Shown here piece by piece: positions 1 to 8,248 of a stretch of 35,517 nt of DNA. The translations under genes and the position numbers were made by a program. Position 1 is the first letter of the stretch. The number at the start of each line of letters is the position of its first letter. Source of the stretch: Pimelobacter sp. (lineage in GTDB: Bacteria; Actinomycetota; Actinomycetes; Propionibacteriales; Nocardioidaceae); NCBI GenBank assembly GCA_002698575.1, contig NZZG01000033.1:1-35517 (forward strand). The letters are read 5' to 3'. Below the pieces are notes generated by a model. That model was not told the origin of the DNA, did no database searches, and saw nothing but the letters and a program-made list of their open reading frames with translations.

Positions 1-35
1 GACCCCGACTCCGAGCGGGAGCTCGTTGGCGCGCG

Positions 36-815
36 TCAGTAGTCGACGAGCGTGGGGATCGCCGTCACGGTCTGGAGGCGCTGGCTGGCGCCGGTGACGG
101 TGAGGGTCTCCGGGATCGCGATCCAGGGGCCCCCCTCGAGCCGGTACCGACCGGTGTAGGTGGTGTCGAGGCGCGGGGCGAACGTGTCGACCGTGCCGTA
201 CTCGTGCGTGATGTCGAAGGCCGGGTACGGCGTCCCGGCGGTCGGGGTGCTCGTGGAGGTGCCGTCCCCGTAGTGCCAGGTGTAGGTGGTGGGCGTGGCC
301 TCGATGAGCACGCCTTGGCGCAGCAGGGTGACGCGCTGGCGGCTGGGCGCGGTGTTGTCGGTGTAGAAGATCGTGGGGAGGTTGACCAGCGTCGTCCCAC
401 CCGGTGGCTGGATGACCAGCTCGCTCCGGGGCCAGGAGAGTCGGCGGAAGGCGCGGAGCACGCGCCCGGGGGTGACCTGTTCCTGTTCAGCGGCCTCCTG
501 CTCGGTCACGCAGGTCTCGCCGACCTTCTCTCCCTCGAGGAACACGTCGTAGAGGACGCCTTCGGAGCCATCGTCGACGCACGCGGTTCCTTCGTAGCAA
601 ATGGCTTGCCCGCCCAAGCCACAGGTTGGTCCGAAGTCATACGTGGGGCCTGTGCCGGATGCGCTCGAGGGAACCGTGCCCTGTGAGGCGGACCCAGGGA
701 TCTGCGACTCGTAGACCGCCTCGGTGAGACCAATTTCGCCGTCTGCTCGGGCTTCGGCGGGCGCTAGGAGGCACATCAGCGCAGCCAGCGCGAGCGGTGT
801 GAGTCTGGTCTTCAT
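36..815 (-). CDS. Secreted protein with PKD-like C-terminal domain
   Basis: 259 aa. It starts with a classic signal peptide (Lys/Arg, then a hydrophobic run at about residues 6-20 ending near AEARA), so it is exported. The mature N-terminal part has four Cys (TCGLGG, AICYEG, TACVDD, ETCVTE) that could form two disulfides. The C-terminal third carries the WHYGDG core followed by THEYG, the pattern of a PKD-type beta-sandwich, normally an extracellular binding or spacer domain. The ATG overlaps the stop of the upstream lipoprotein gene (ATGA), so the two are translationally coupled and probably act at the same surface. No catalytic motif is visible and the function is unknown. Base composition around 560-760 looks less GC-rich than neighbouring genes. 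Confidence 0.85.
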   Translation of the reverse strand: MKTRLTPLALAALMCLLAPAEARADGEIGLTEAVYESQIPGSASQGTVPSSASGTGPTYDFGPTCGLGGQAICYEGTACVDDGSEGVLYDVFLEGEKVGETCVTEQEAAEQEQVTPGRVLRAFRRLSWPRSELVIQPPGGTTLVNLPTIFYTDNTAPSRQRVTLLRQGVLIEATPTTYTWHYGDGTSTSTPTAGTPYPAFDITHEYGTVDTFAPRLDTTYTGRYRLEGGPWIAIPETLTVTGASQRLQTVTAIPTLVDY

Positions 816-1360
816 GAGGCCAGCCTGGAGATGCGTTGGACCGCCCAGGAACCGGATATTGGCACTAGGTTTAACTGGAAGGTGCTCGAGCCACCTGTGA
901 ATCGCGACTCCACCTTTCCGTCGCTGCTGATCACGCGGCTGGGATCGGATTCGAGGTCGAATTCGTAGATGAGCACGGCACCGACCTTGCCGACGCGTTC
1001 GATCGAGGAGACGTCGCCGGCTGCGTCAACTACGGAGCCTCCATCCTCGTAGATTCGCCTGACCTCCTTGGCCAGCGCATCGCAGGAGGAACAGTTGTCC
1101 GTCAGACTCAAGTACTCGGCGGTGTCACCTGTGTTCTGCATGTTGAAGGTCGTTGCCTGCCAGCGTCGGATGAACTCCTTGGCGCTCTCCGGCTCGTCCG
1201 GAACCGGGGTGGCCGTGGGGGTGGGGGAGGGCGGTGGGTCCGAGGTAGGGCCGGTCGAGGGCGTGGCCTCGATGATCGGCTGGGGCTCGTCCGAGCAGGC
1301 GGCCAGGGAGCAGGTGAGCGCGAGGGCGCCGAGGGTGGCCAGGAGGCGATGGGGTCGCAT
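812..1360 (-). CDS. Lipoprotein, DUF6318-like
   Basis: 182 aa from the ATG at 1360. An in-frame start at 1498 would add 46 residues of low-quality sequence in front of the signal peptide and is rejected. The signal ends in a lipobox (SLAAC), predicting a lipid-anchored exported protein. A Pro/Thr/Ser-rich linker follows (about residues 28-55), then a globular domain beginning EFIRRWQATTFNMQNTGD with a Cys-x2-Cys (NCSSCDAL), which resembles the DUF6318 family of actinobacterial lipoproteins (recognised from memory). Its stop overlaps the start of the PKD-like gene by 4 bp. Role unknown; an NTF2-like or binding function is only a guess. Confidence 0.85.
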   Translation of the reverse strand: MRPHRLLATLGALALTCSLAACSDEPQPIIEATPSTGPTSDPPPSPTPTATPVPDEPESAKEFIRRWQATTFNMQNTGDTAEYLSLTDNCSSCDALAKEVRRIYEDGGSVVDAAGDVSSIERVGKVGAVLIYEFDLESDPSRVISSDGKVESRFTGGSSTFQLNLVPISGSWAVQRISRLAS

Positions 1361-1491
1361 CGAGTGGTGCCTTCCGAGAAACGATGTCGGCCCCGACGCT
1401 ACCCGCGCTGCGCCCCCCGTACACCCCCTCGCGGCCCGCCTGTGGACAATGCGTGGTCCCGGGCTGTCGGATAGGCCACATCCGAGACGAG

Positions 1492-1520
1492 TTACCAACT
1501 GGTAAACGACGTCCTACCCT
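1492..1520 (+). promoter_or_regulatory. ecm promoter with TTACC-N4-GGTAA operator
   Basis: A perfect 14-bp inverted repeat TTACCAACTGGTAA lies at 1492-1505. A -10-like TACCCT is at 1515-1520, so the palindrome covers the -35 position at 17-bp spacing. The ATG of ecm follows the hexamer after six pyrimidines, with no Shine-Dalgarno sequence, which fits a leaderless transcript. The placement suggests repression by a dimeric (TetR- or GntR-like) regulator. Related sites occur at 19459, 8781 and 20113. Confidence 0.6.
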
Positions 1521-1526
1521 CTCCTC

Positions 1527-3545
1527 ATGACCGAGAACGACGCGGCCCTGCCCGAGCGCCCGCAGAAGGACCGTCCGTGGGTGATGCGTACCTACGCCGG
1601 CCACTCGACCGCCGCGGCGTCCAACGCGCTGTACCGCGGCAACCTGGCCAAGGGTCAGACCGGGCTCTCGGTCGCCTTCGACCTGCCGACGCAGACCGGC
1701 TACGACCCCGACTCCCCGCTCGCGCGCGGGGAGGTCGGCAAGGTCGGTGTGCCCGTGCCGCACCTCGGCGAGATGCGTCGACTCTTCGAGGACATCCCGC
1801 TCACCGAGATGAACACCTCGATGACGATCAATGCCGTCGCGATGTGGATGCTCGCGATGTACCAGGTCGTCGCGGAGGAGCAGAACCCCGACCTGTCGCC
1901 CCAGGAGGTCGCCGCCCAGCTGGCCGGCACCACCCAGAACGACATCATCAAGGAGTACCTGTCCCGGGGGACCTACGCGTTCCCGCCCGAGGCGTCGATG
2001 CGGCTGATCGCTGACATGATCGCCTACACGGTCCACCAGATCCCCCAGTGGAACCCGATCAACATCTGCAGCTACCACTTGCAGGAGGCCGGCGCGACGC
2101 CGACGCAGGAGCTCGCCTACGCGCTGAGCACCGCGATCGCGGTGCTCGACCAGGTCAAGAGCTCCGGTCAGGTGAGCGAGGACGACTTCGAGAAGGTCGT
2201 CGGGCGGATCTCCTTCTTCGTCAACGCCGGGGTGCGCTTCGTCGAGGAGACCTGCAAGATGCGGGCCTTCAACCGGCTGTGGGACGAGATCACGCGCGAG
2301 CGGTACGGCGTGCAGGACCCCAAGATGCGCCGGTTCCGGTACGGCGTGCAGGTCAACTCCCTCGGGCTCACCGAGGCACAGCCGGAGAACAACGTCCAGC
2401 GGATCGTGCTGGAGATGCTCGGCGTCACGCTGTCCAAGAACGCGCGCGCCCGGGCCCTGCAGCTGCCGGCGTGGAACGAGGCACTGGGGCTGCCGCGACC
2501 GTGGGACCAGCAGTGGTCGTTGCGCCTGCAGCAGGTGCTCGCCTTCGAGTCCGACCTGCTCGAGTACGACGACATCTTCGAGGGCTCGCACGTGATCGAG
2601 GCCAAGGTCGCCGAGCTGGTCGAGGGGGCGAAGGCCGAGATCGACCGCGTCCAGGCGATGGGTGGAGCGATCTCCGCCGTGGAGTACATGAAGTCGCAGC
2701 TGGTCTCCTCCCACGCCGCCCGGCGGGCACGGATCGAGAGCGGCGAGGAGATCATCGTCGGCGTCAACAAGTTCGAGACGACCGAGCCGTCGCCGCTGAC
2801 GTCCGACCTGGACGGCGCGATCATGGCCGCCGACCCGCAGGCCGAGAGGACGGCGCTCGACAGCGTCGAGGTCTGGAAGGGGCAGCGCGACGCCACGGAG
2901 GTCGCCGAGGCGCTGGACGCCCTGGCGGCAGCAGCCAAGTCCGAGGACAACCTGATGGCCGCCACGCTGGTGGCGGCCCGAGCCGGTGCGACCACGGGTG
3001 AGTGGGCGGCGACGCTGCGCGGGGTCTTCGGCGAGTACCGCGGACCGACCGGGGTCAGCGGCGCGGTGGTCGCCGAGGCCGGTGCCGAGCTGACGGCGGT
3101 GCGCGAGCGTGTCAAGGCGACCGGCGACGAGCTCGGTGGCCGGCTGAGGCTCCTGGTGGGCAAGCCCGGTCTCGACGGCCACTCCAACGGCGCCGAGCAG
3201 GTGGCGGTGCGCGCCCGCGACGCCGGTTTCGAGGTGGTCTACCAGGGCATCCGCCTGACGCCCGAGCAGATCGTCTCGGCGGCCGTGGCCGAGGACGTGC
3301 ACTGCGTGGGGCTCTCCATCCTGTCGGGCTCCCACATGGAGCTCGTGCCGTCGGTGCTGGAGGGACTGCGTGCCGCCGGGCTGGACGACGTACCGGTCAT
3401 CGTCGGCGGCATCATCCCCGACTCCGACGGCAAGCGCCTGCTCGAGCAGGGCGTCGCAGCGGTGTACACGCCCAAGGACTTCGGCCTGACCGAGATCATG
3501 GGCGGGATCGTGGACGTGATCCGGGCGGCCCACGACCTCGCCTGA
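1527..3545 (+). CDS. ecm: Ethylmalonyl-CoA mutase (B12-dependent, MeaA type)
   Basis: 672 aa, the usual length of a single-chain ethylmalonyl-CoA mutase. It converts (2R)-ethylmalonyl-CoA to methylsuccinyl-CoA with adenosylcobalamin in the cytoplasm. The N-terminal TIM-barrel substrate domain opens with PWVMRTYAGHSTAAASN and contains FDLPTQTGYD, the Ecm/MeaA form of the mutase signature. The C-terminal cobalamin domain has the base-off motif DGHSNG (D-x-H-x-x-G, about residues 550-555), followed by the expected SILSGSH and VGGIIP segments. Methylmalonyl-CoA and isobutyryl-CoA mutases are the main alternatives, but the chain architecture and the presence of ccr, an epimerase and meaB in the window favour Ecm. 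The ATG at 1527 is six nt after TACCCT with no Shine-Dalgarno. Confidence 0.93.
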   Translation: MTENDAALPERPQKDRPWVMRTYAGHSTAAASNALYRGNLAKGQTGLSVAFDLPTQTGYDPDSPLARGEVGKVGVPVPHLGEMRRLFEDIPLTEMNTSMTINAVAMWMLAMYQVVAEEQNPDLSPQEVAAQLAGTTQNDIIKEYLSRGTYAFPPEASMRLIADMIAYTVHQIPQWNPINICSYHLQEAGATPTQELAYALSTAIAVLDQVKSSGQVSEDDFEKVVGRISFFVNAGVRFVEETCKMRAFNRLWDEITRERYGVQDPKMRRFRYGVQVNSLGLTEAQPENNVQRIVLEMLGVTLSKNARARALQLPAWNEALGLPRPWDQQWSLRLQQVLAFESDLLEYDDIFEGSHVIEAKVAELVEGAKAEIDRVQAMGGAISAVEYMKSQLVSSHAARRARIESGEEIIVGVNKFETTEPSPLTSDLDGAIMAADPQAERTALDSVEVWKGQRDATEVAEALDALAAAAKSEDNLMAATLVAARAGATTGEWAATLRGVFGEYRGPTGVSGAVVAEAGAELTAVRERVKATGDELGGRLRLLVGKPGLDGHSNGAEQVAVRARDAGFEVVYQGIRLTPEQIVSAAVAEDVHCVGLSILSGSHMELVPSVLEGLRAAGLDDVPVIVGGIIPDSDGKRLLEQGVAAVYTPKDFGLTEIMGGIVDVIRAAHDLA

Positions 3546-3581
3546 GAGACGCGCGCCCGCTCAGGTTTGCGCCCACGCAGC

Positions 3582-3600
3582 GAGGGGAACGAGGCCCCTC
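3582..3600 (+). promoter_or_regulatory. Hairpin at the ribosome binding site of the symporter gene
   Basis: GAGGGG (3582-3587) and CCCCTC (3595-3600) can pair as a 6-bp stem directly abutting the ATG at 3601. The 7-nt loop carries the only Shine-Dalgarno-like GAGG (3591-3594). This could modulate translation initiation; it is seen by eye only. Confidence 0.35.
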
Positions 3601-5160
3601 ATGTCGGGAACCGTGCTCACCGTTCTGACCGCAGCCGAGGACTCCGGATGGATCGGTGATCTGGAGGAGAGCATCAGCAGCGGCTTCAAGCCCATCGCGG
3701 ACGCGGTCGGCGACGTCGTGTTCTTCCAGGTCAGCATCGGGTCCGCGACCTTCCCGCTGATCGTCTTCTGGCTCGTGCTGGCCGCGACGGTCTTCACCAT
3801 CTACTTCCGCGGGATCCAGTTCACCGGGCTGCGCACCTCTCTCGACCTGGTGCGCGGCAAGTTCTCGCGCGCCAGCGACCCGGGCGAGGTGACGCACTTC
3901 CAGGCGCTCTCGTCGGCGGTCTCGGGCACCGTCGGGCTCGGCAACATCGCCGGTGTCGCCGTCGCGGTGACCATCGGAGGTCCCGGGGCGACGTTCTGGA
4001 TGATCCTCGCCGGTCTGCTGGGCATGTGCACCAAGTTCGTCGAGTGCACGCTCGGCGTGAAGTACCGCGAGGTGCACGAGGACGGCACCGTGACCGGCGG
4101 TCCGTTCCGCTACATGCCGATCGCCTTCGAGCGTGCCGGCTCGCTGGTCAGCGGCGCCGCGGTCGGCATCTTCGCCATCGCGCTGATCGCCTTCGGCGCC
4201 TTCGGCGGCAACGCCTTCCAGGCCAACCAGACCTTCGCCCAGGCGCAGGAGATCACCGGGGGCACCGACGGCCTGCTGGGCTCCGACGGGGCGGCGCTGG
4301 TCTTCGGGCTCGTCCTCGCCGGCCTGGTCGGTGCGGTCATCCTCGGTGGGGTCACCTCGATCGCCAAGGTCACCTCGCGCCTGGTCCCGTTCATGGCGAT
4401 CGTCTACGTCCTGGCGTGCCTGCTCGTCGTGTTCGGCAACGTCACCGAGATCCCGGCGGCGATCGGCGACATCGTCGGCGGCGCCTTCAACCCGACCGGG
4501 GTGACCGGCGGTGCGGTCGGCGTGCTCATCATCGGATTCCAGCGAGCAGCCTTCTCCAACGAGGCCGGGGTCGGATCGGCGCCGATCGTGCACTCCGCCG
4601 TCAAGACCCGTCACCCGGTCAGCGAGGGCTTCGTCGCCCTGCTCGAGCCCTTCATCGACACCGTGGTGATCTGCACCATGACCGCCCTGACGATCGTCAT
4701 CGCCGACGTCGAGCTGTACGGCGACCTGCGGGACATGGCCGCGGCCGGCGACGACATCAGCAACGAGGCAGGGGTGGTCGTCACCTCGCGGTCCTTCGAC
4801 ACCTTCCTGCCGGGCTTCGACAACGTCCTGGCCGTCGCGGTCGCGCTCTTCGCCTTCTCCACCCTCATCACCTGGGCCTACTACACGCAGAAGGCCTGGA
4901 CGACCCTGGTCGGTCGGAGCACCTTCAAGGAGAACCTCTTCAAGGTCGTCTTCTGCCTCTTCACCGTGATCGGCACGGTCGTCAACCTCGGGTCGGTCCT
5001 CGACTTCGCGGACGCGATGCTCTTCGTCTGCGCGGTCGTCAACCTGATCGCCTGCTACCTGCTGCTGCCCAAGGTGAAGGCGGAGCTGAAGAGCTTCCTG
5101 GACGGCCGGCGCGACGGCACCATCGCCGAGGTGCCCGTGGCGGAGCGGGCCACCACGTAG
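3601..5160 (+). CDS. Alanine/glycine:cation symporter (AGCS family)
   Basis: 519 aa, a multi-pass inner-membrane Na+ (or H+)-coupled importer of small neutral amino acids such as alanine or glycine. The family signature is clear: VGLGNIAGVAVAVTIGGPGATFW near residues 110-130, then GMCTKFVECTLGVKYR and the conserved FQRAAFSNEAGVGSAPIVHSAV stretch near residues 310-335. Roughly ten or eleven hydrophobic helices are visible, and the C-terminal tail is charged. It lies 55 bp after ecm on the same strand and may be co-transcribed, although a stem-loop sits over its ribosome-binding region. A D-amino-acid oxidase is encoded about 900 bp downstream, which may link it to amino-acid use. The precise substrate cannot be read from the sequence. 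Confidence 0.93.
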   Translation: MSGTVLTVLTAAEDSGWIGDLEESISSGFKPIADAVGDVVFFQVSIGSATFPLIVFWLVLAATVFTIYFRGIQFTGLRTSLDLVRGKFSRASDPGEVTHFQALSSAVSGTVGLGNIAGVAVAVTIGGPGATFWMILAGLLGMCTKFVECTLGVKYREVHEDGTVTGGPFRYMPIAFERAGSLVSGAAVGIFAIALIAFGAFGGNAFQANQTFAQAQEITGGTDGLLGSDGAALVFGLVLAGLVGAVILGGVTSIAKVTSRLVPFMAIVYVLACLLVVFGNVTEIPAAIGDIVGGAFNPTGVTGGAVGVLIIGFQRAAFSNEAGVGSAPIVHSAVKTRHPVSEGFVALLEPFIDTVVICTMTALTIVIADVELYGDLRDMAAAGDDISNEAGVVVTSRSFDTFLPGFDNVLAVAVALFAFSTLITWAYYTQKAWTTLVGRSTFKENLFKVVFCLFTVIGTVVNLGSVLDFADAMLFVCAVVNLIACYLLLPKVKAELKSFLDGRRDGTIAEVPVAERATT

Positions 5161-5199
5161 GGGCGCCGCGGGGCCGGCGCGGCGACGGGAGCACTGCTG

Positions 5200-5247
5200 A
5201 GGCCTGCCTTAGTGAACCAAGGCTTTCCTAACAACCGGTGCTAGGCT
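5200..5247 (+). promoter_or_regulatory. Two DtxR/IdeR iron-box-like half sites and promoter
   Basis: AGGCCTGCCTTA (5200-5211) and AGGCTTTCCTAA (5220-5231) are near-copies exactly 20 bp apart. Aligned by hand to positions 8-19 of the known actinobacterial iron box TWAGGTWAGSCTWACCTWA they match 10/12 and 11/12; their left halves are poor (full boxes about 12/19 and 14/19). They precede the -10-like TAGGCT (5242-5247) and a gene pair that includes ferritin, a classic iron-regulated gene that IdeR activates in mycobacteria through tandem upstream boxes. Confidence 0.55.
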
Positions 5248-5253
5248 GCGGTC

Positions 5254-5448
5254 GTGGGCAAGAGCAAGAACAAGGTGGCCAAGCTGCCGAAGACCAAGTG
5301 CTGCGAGTCGCGCAAGAAGTGCGGCCGCTGCCCCTTGCGCATGCTCAAGGAGGGCACGCTGCCCGCGGGCTATACGGTGAAGCGACGCAAGCTCGTGCGG
5401 CTCGACGGCGGCAAGGTGAGCAAGAAGAAGCTCGCCAAGGCCGCCTGA
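5254..5448 (+). CDS. Small basic protein with CC-x5-C-x2-C motif
   Basis: 64 aa, strongly Lys/Arg-rich, with four clustered Cys in KCCESRKKCGRCP that look able to bind Zn, Fe or an Fe-S cluster. It is too small for an enzyme; nucleic-acid or metal binding is a reasonable guess. The GTG start lies six nt after TAGGCT, consistent with a leaderless transcript. It sits 49 bp before the ferritin gene on the same strand and downstream of two iron-box-like sites, so it may be part of an iron-responsive unit. The family was not recognised. Confidence 0.75.
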   Translation: MGKSKNKVAKLPKTKCCESRKKCGRCPLRMLKEGTLPAGYTVKRRKLVRLDGGKVSKKKLAKAA

Positions 5449-5497
5449 ACGCACGCGCCGCTCCACCCCGGCCGACCCGCGACCCCAGGAGACACCT

Positions 5498-6022
5498 GTG
5501 CCTGCCCCCCGCTTCTCCGACCAGCTCAACACCCAGATCGGCAACGAGCTCGCGGCGCACAACCAGTACCTCGCCATCGCCGTGCACTACGACGCGCTGA
5601 CGATGCCGCAGATGGCGGCGTTCTTCTACGCCCAGGCCATGGAGGAGCGGGGCCACTCGCTGATGATGGTGCAGTACCTCCTCGACACCGACGCCGACGT
5701 CACGATTCCGGGCGTCGAGGCGCCACAGTCGTCCTTCTCCGACGTCGTGGCGCCGGTCCAGCTCGCGCTCGACCAGGAGCGTCGCGTGACCGAGCAGATC
5801 AACGGGTTGCTCAAGATCGCTCGGGAGGAGAACGACTTCGCCTCCGAGCAGTTCATGCAGTGGTTCATCAAGGAGCAGGTCGAGGAGGTCGCGACGATGA
5901 GTGACCTGCTGGCCGTCGTCACCCGCAACGCCGACGACATCGACGACATCGAGGACTACGTCGCCCGCGAGCAACGCGGCTCCGAGTCGGACGCGACCGC
6001 TCCCCGGGTCGCTGGCGCCTGA
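5498..6022 (+). CDS. Ferritin (non-haem iron storage)
   Basis: 174 aa, standard ferritin length. It oxidises Fe(II) at a di-iron ferroxidase centre and stores Fe(III) inside a 24-mer shell in the cytoplasm. The four-helix bundle is recognisable: helix A with NELAAHNQYLAIAVHYD, helix B with MEERGHSLMM (the E-x2-H iron ligands), and later helices with EENDFASEQFMQWFIKEQVEEV. The acidic tail IDDIEDYVARE is typical of actinobacterial ferritins. The GTG start at 5498 is supported by an AGGAG at 5487-5491. No haem-binding Met is evident, so ferritin is preferred over bacterioferritin. The upstream iron-box-like sites suggest induction by iron-loaded DtxR/IdeR. Confidence 0.92.
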   Translation: MPAPRFSDQLNTQIGNELAAHNQYLAIAVHYDALTMPQMAAFFYAQAMEERGHSLMMVQYLLDTDADVTIPGVEAPQSSFSDVVAPVQLALDQERRVTEQINGLLKIAREENDFASEQFMQWFIKEQVEEVATMSDLLAVVTRNADDIDDIEDYVAREQRGSESDATAPRVAGA

Positions 6023-6048
6023 CCCTCACCTGCGGCACAGTCGGTCCC

Positions 6049-6969
6049 GTGAGTCGAGTCATCGTGGTGGGCGCCGGAGTCATCGGCCTGACCTGCGCCG
6101 TACGCCTGCTCGAGGAGGGTCACCGGGTCGACGTCGTGGCCCGCGACCTCCCCGGGGAGACCACCTCGGTCGTCGCGGCGGCGATCTGGTACCCCTACCG
6201 GGCCTGGCCGCAGGAGCGCGTGCTGGCGTGGGGCGCCCGGACCTACGAGGTCTTCTCGACCCTGGCCACGGCGGATGACCCTGCGGGCTCCGGCCACGGG
6301 GTCGCGCTGGTGGCCGGCACCGAGGTGATGACCGAGGCGACTCCGGACCCCTGGTGGGCCGGCGCGGTCGAGAGCCTGACGCGCAGCGCCGCGCCGGAGG
6401 GATACAGGGACGCATGGACCTTCGCCACCCCGATCATCGAGATGCCGCTCTACCTGCGCTGGCTGGCGGCACGCGTGGAGAGGCTCGGCGGCACCCTCAC
6501 CCGGCTCAACCTCTCCGCCCTGCCCACGGGCGGTGACCTCGTCGTCAACACGTCGGGACTCGGCGCACGACTGCTCGGCGCCGATGCGTCGGTCGCCCCG
6601 GTCGCCGGTCAGGTCCTGTACGTCGAGCAGGTCGGGCTCGACCGGTGGTGGCTGGACGGCGCCGGGCCGACGTACGTCGTCCCGCGCTCACGCGACATCG
6701 TGGTCGGCGGCACCGCGGACGAGGGGGAGTGGAGCCGGACCCCGTCGCCGGAGACGGCCGAGGCGATCCTGCGACGCGCCTCGCGGCTGGTCCCCGACCT
6801 CCTGCAGGCGCGCGTGCTGCGGCACAAGGTGGGGCTGCGCCCGGCCCGGCCCTCGGTGCGCCTGGAGCGCGAGGGCCGCATCATCCACTGCTACGGCCAC
6901 GGTGGCGCCGGCGTCACCCTCTCGTGGGGCTGCGCCGACGAGGTCGCCGGCCTCGCCTCGGCCTGCTAG
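6049..6969 (+). CDS. D-amino-acid oxidase (FAD)
   Basis: 306 aa. An FAD-dependent oxidase of the DAAO family that deaminates D-amino acids to 2-oxo acids, giving NH3 and H2O2. The N-terminus has the dinucleotide-binding GAGVIGL. AAIWYPYRAWP matches the DAAO active-site segment, VVNTSGLGARLL is the conserved FAD contact, and the C-terminus has HCYGHGGAGVTLSWG, close to the family signature containing the FAD-binding loop. The GTG start at 6049 lies 26 bp after the ferritin stop. Its stop overlaps the convergent DUF952 gene by 4 bp. Glycine or D-aspartate oxidase are alternatives within the same fold. Confidence 0.9.
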   Translation: MSRVIVVGAGVIGLTCAVRLLEEGHRVDVVARDLPGETTSVVAAAIWYPYRAWPQERVLAWGARTYEVFSTLATADDPAGSGHGVALVAGTEVMTEATPDPWWAGAVESLTRSAAPEGYRDAWTFATPIIEMPLYLRWLAARVERLGGTLTRLNLSALPTGGDLVVNTSGLGARLLGADASVAPVAGQVLYVEQVGLDRWWLDGAGPTYVVPRSRDIVVGGTADEGEWSRTPSPETAEAILRRASRLVPDLLQARVLRHKVGLRPARPSVRLEREGRIIHCYGHGGAGVTLSWGCADEVAGLASAC

Positions 6970-7517
6970 TCCGTGCGACGCGCCGCGACGACCCGGGCGG
7001 CCAGGATGCCGAGCACGAGCCCGATCCCCGCGCCCGAGACCGGCCCCCAGTCGAGGCCGGTGGCGAGGCCGACGAGGGTGAGCGCGACCACGCAGCCGAG
7101 GACCAGGCTGGCCAGCAGCAGCTGCTGGAAGACCTCGCGCAGGAACAACCTGCTGAACGAGGCCGAGCTCATCGGCGGTGCCTGCACCTGCTCGTCGTCG
7201 AGGGGCAGGGTGGTCAGCACGGCTCCCACGTCGATGGGTCCGTAGATGTGCGGGAACGTCTCGCCACCTGGCGCGGCGCCCGGCACCTCCTCGTCGACGA
7301 CGGGGGAGGTGAGCAGCTCGGTGTCGATGGACAGCAGCACCAGCGGCTCGCTCACGTCGGCGTAGAAGCGGTCGCGCACTCCCTGCCACTGGTCGCCGCG
7401 GCTGGCGTGGATGAAGCCCTCCTCGGCGAGGGTCCGACCGCGCGTGGAGGTGGTGTACGTGCCCGAGGCCTGCGCCGCCCGCCAGTCGGAGAGCGTGGCG
7501 ATGTGGAAGATGCGCAC
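6966..7517 (-). CDS. DUF952 protein with C-terminal membrane hairpin
   Basis: 183 aa. Residues 1 to about 110 match the DUF952 pattern: MRIFHIA, then EGFIHAS, LVLLSIDTELL and FPHIYGPI. A linker follows, then two hydrophobic helices (about residues 128-150 and 158-175), which is more than the usual soluble single-domain form; the extra part may be a fused membrane anchor. DUF952 is thought to share the ADP-ribosyltransferase-like KptA fold, but no activity is claimed here. The GTG start lies 12 bp after the nucS stop, so the two are probably one operon. Confidence 0.82.
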   Translation of the reverse strand: MRIFHIATLSDWRAAQASGTYTTSTRGRTLAEEGFIHASRGDQWQGVRDRFYADVSEPLVLLSIDTELLTSPVVDEEVPGAAPGGETFPHIYGPIDVGAVLTTLPLDDEQVQAPPMSSASFSRLFLREVFQQLLLASLVLGCVVALTLVGLATGLDWGPVSGAGIGLVLGILAARVVAARRTD

Positions 7518-7529
7518 CGGTGCCGGACC

Positions 7530-8216
7530 TCAGAAGAGCCGGTGGCTGGGGTCGTCCAGGCCGCGCAGGGCGTCGTAGTCGACGACCGCGCAGGTGATGC
7601 CCCGGTCGGTGGCCAGCACGCGTGCCTGGGGCTTGATCTCCTGGGCGGCGAAGATGCCGCGGACCGGCCCCTTCGCCGACAGGAGTGGATCGCGGTTGAG
7701 CAGCTCCAGGTAGCGGGTCAGCTGCTCGACGCCGTCGATGTCACCGCGCCGCTTGATCTCGACGGCGACGCTGACGCCCACTGCGTCGCGGCACATCAGG
7801 TCGACGGGCCCGATCGCGGTCGGGTACTCGCGCCGGACGAGCGTCAGGCCCGCGTCCAGGCTGGCCGGGTGCTCGGCGAGGAGCTCCTGGAGGTGCTTCT
7901 CGACGCCGTCCTTCTGCAGGCCGGGGTCGACCCCGAGGTCGTGGCTGGAGTCGCTGACCACGTCGGTGAGCAGGATCCGCAACGTGTCGTCGGTCTTGGT
8001 CGACGTCACCGTCCACTCGACCTGCCCGTCCTCGTCGACGCCCTCGCGCAGGGTGCACGGTGGCGACATCCAGTTCAGCGGCTTGTAGGAGCCGCCGTCG
8101 GAGTGGACCAGCACGGAGCCGTCCGCCTTGATCATCAGCACCCGCAGGGCCAACGGAAGGTGAGCGGTCAGTCGACCGGCGTAGTCGATCTGGCACCTGG
8201 CGACGACGAGTCTCAC
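7530..8216 (-). CDS. nucS: Endonuclease NucS (EndoMS), mismatch repair
   Basis: 228 aa, the normal length for actinobacterial NucS. It replaces MutS/MutL in most actinobacteria by cutting both strands at mismatches, working with the sliding clamp. The N-terminal DNA-binding/dimerisation half starts [16 protein letters not shown] and includes [16 protein letters not shown]. The C-terminal nuclease domain has the PD-(D/E)xK core: GPVDLMCRD, then [22 protein letters not shown] (the E-x-K). The GTG start at 8216 and the divergent acetyltransferase share a 32-bp intergenic region; TAGATT (minus strand, 8225-8230) is a likely -10. Confidence 0.95.
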   Translation of the reverse strand: MRLVVARCQIDYAGRLTAHLPLALRVLMIKADGSVLVHSDGGSYKPLNWMSPPCTLREGVDEDGQVEWTVTSTKTDDTLRILLTDVVSDSSHDLGVDPGLQKDGVEKHLQELLAEHPASLDAGLTLVRREYPTAIGPVDLMCRDAVGVSVAVEIKRRGDIDGVEQLTRYLELLNRDPLLSAKGPVRGIFAAQEIKPQARVLATDRGITCAVVDYDALRGLDDPSHRLF

Positions 8217-8248
8217 AGGCGGTGAATCTACCCGCCTACCCTCGGAGC

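Noticed and set aside
1125..3533. 802-codon minus-strand open frame opposite ecm
   Set aside because: Composition (His/Asp/Arg-rich, no domain) is that of an antisense shadow of a high-GC gene; the plus strand encodes an unambiguous mutase.
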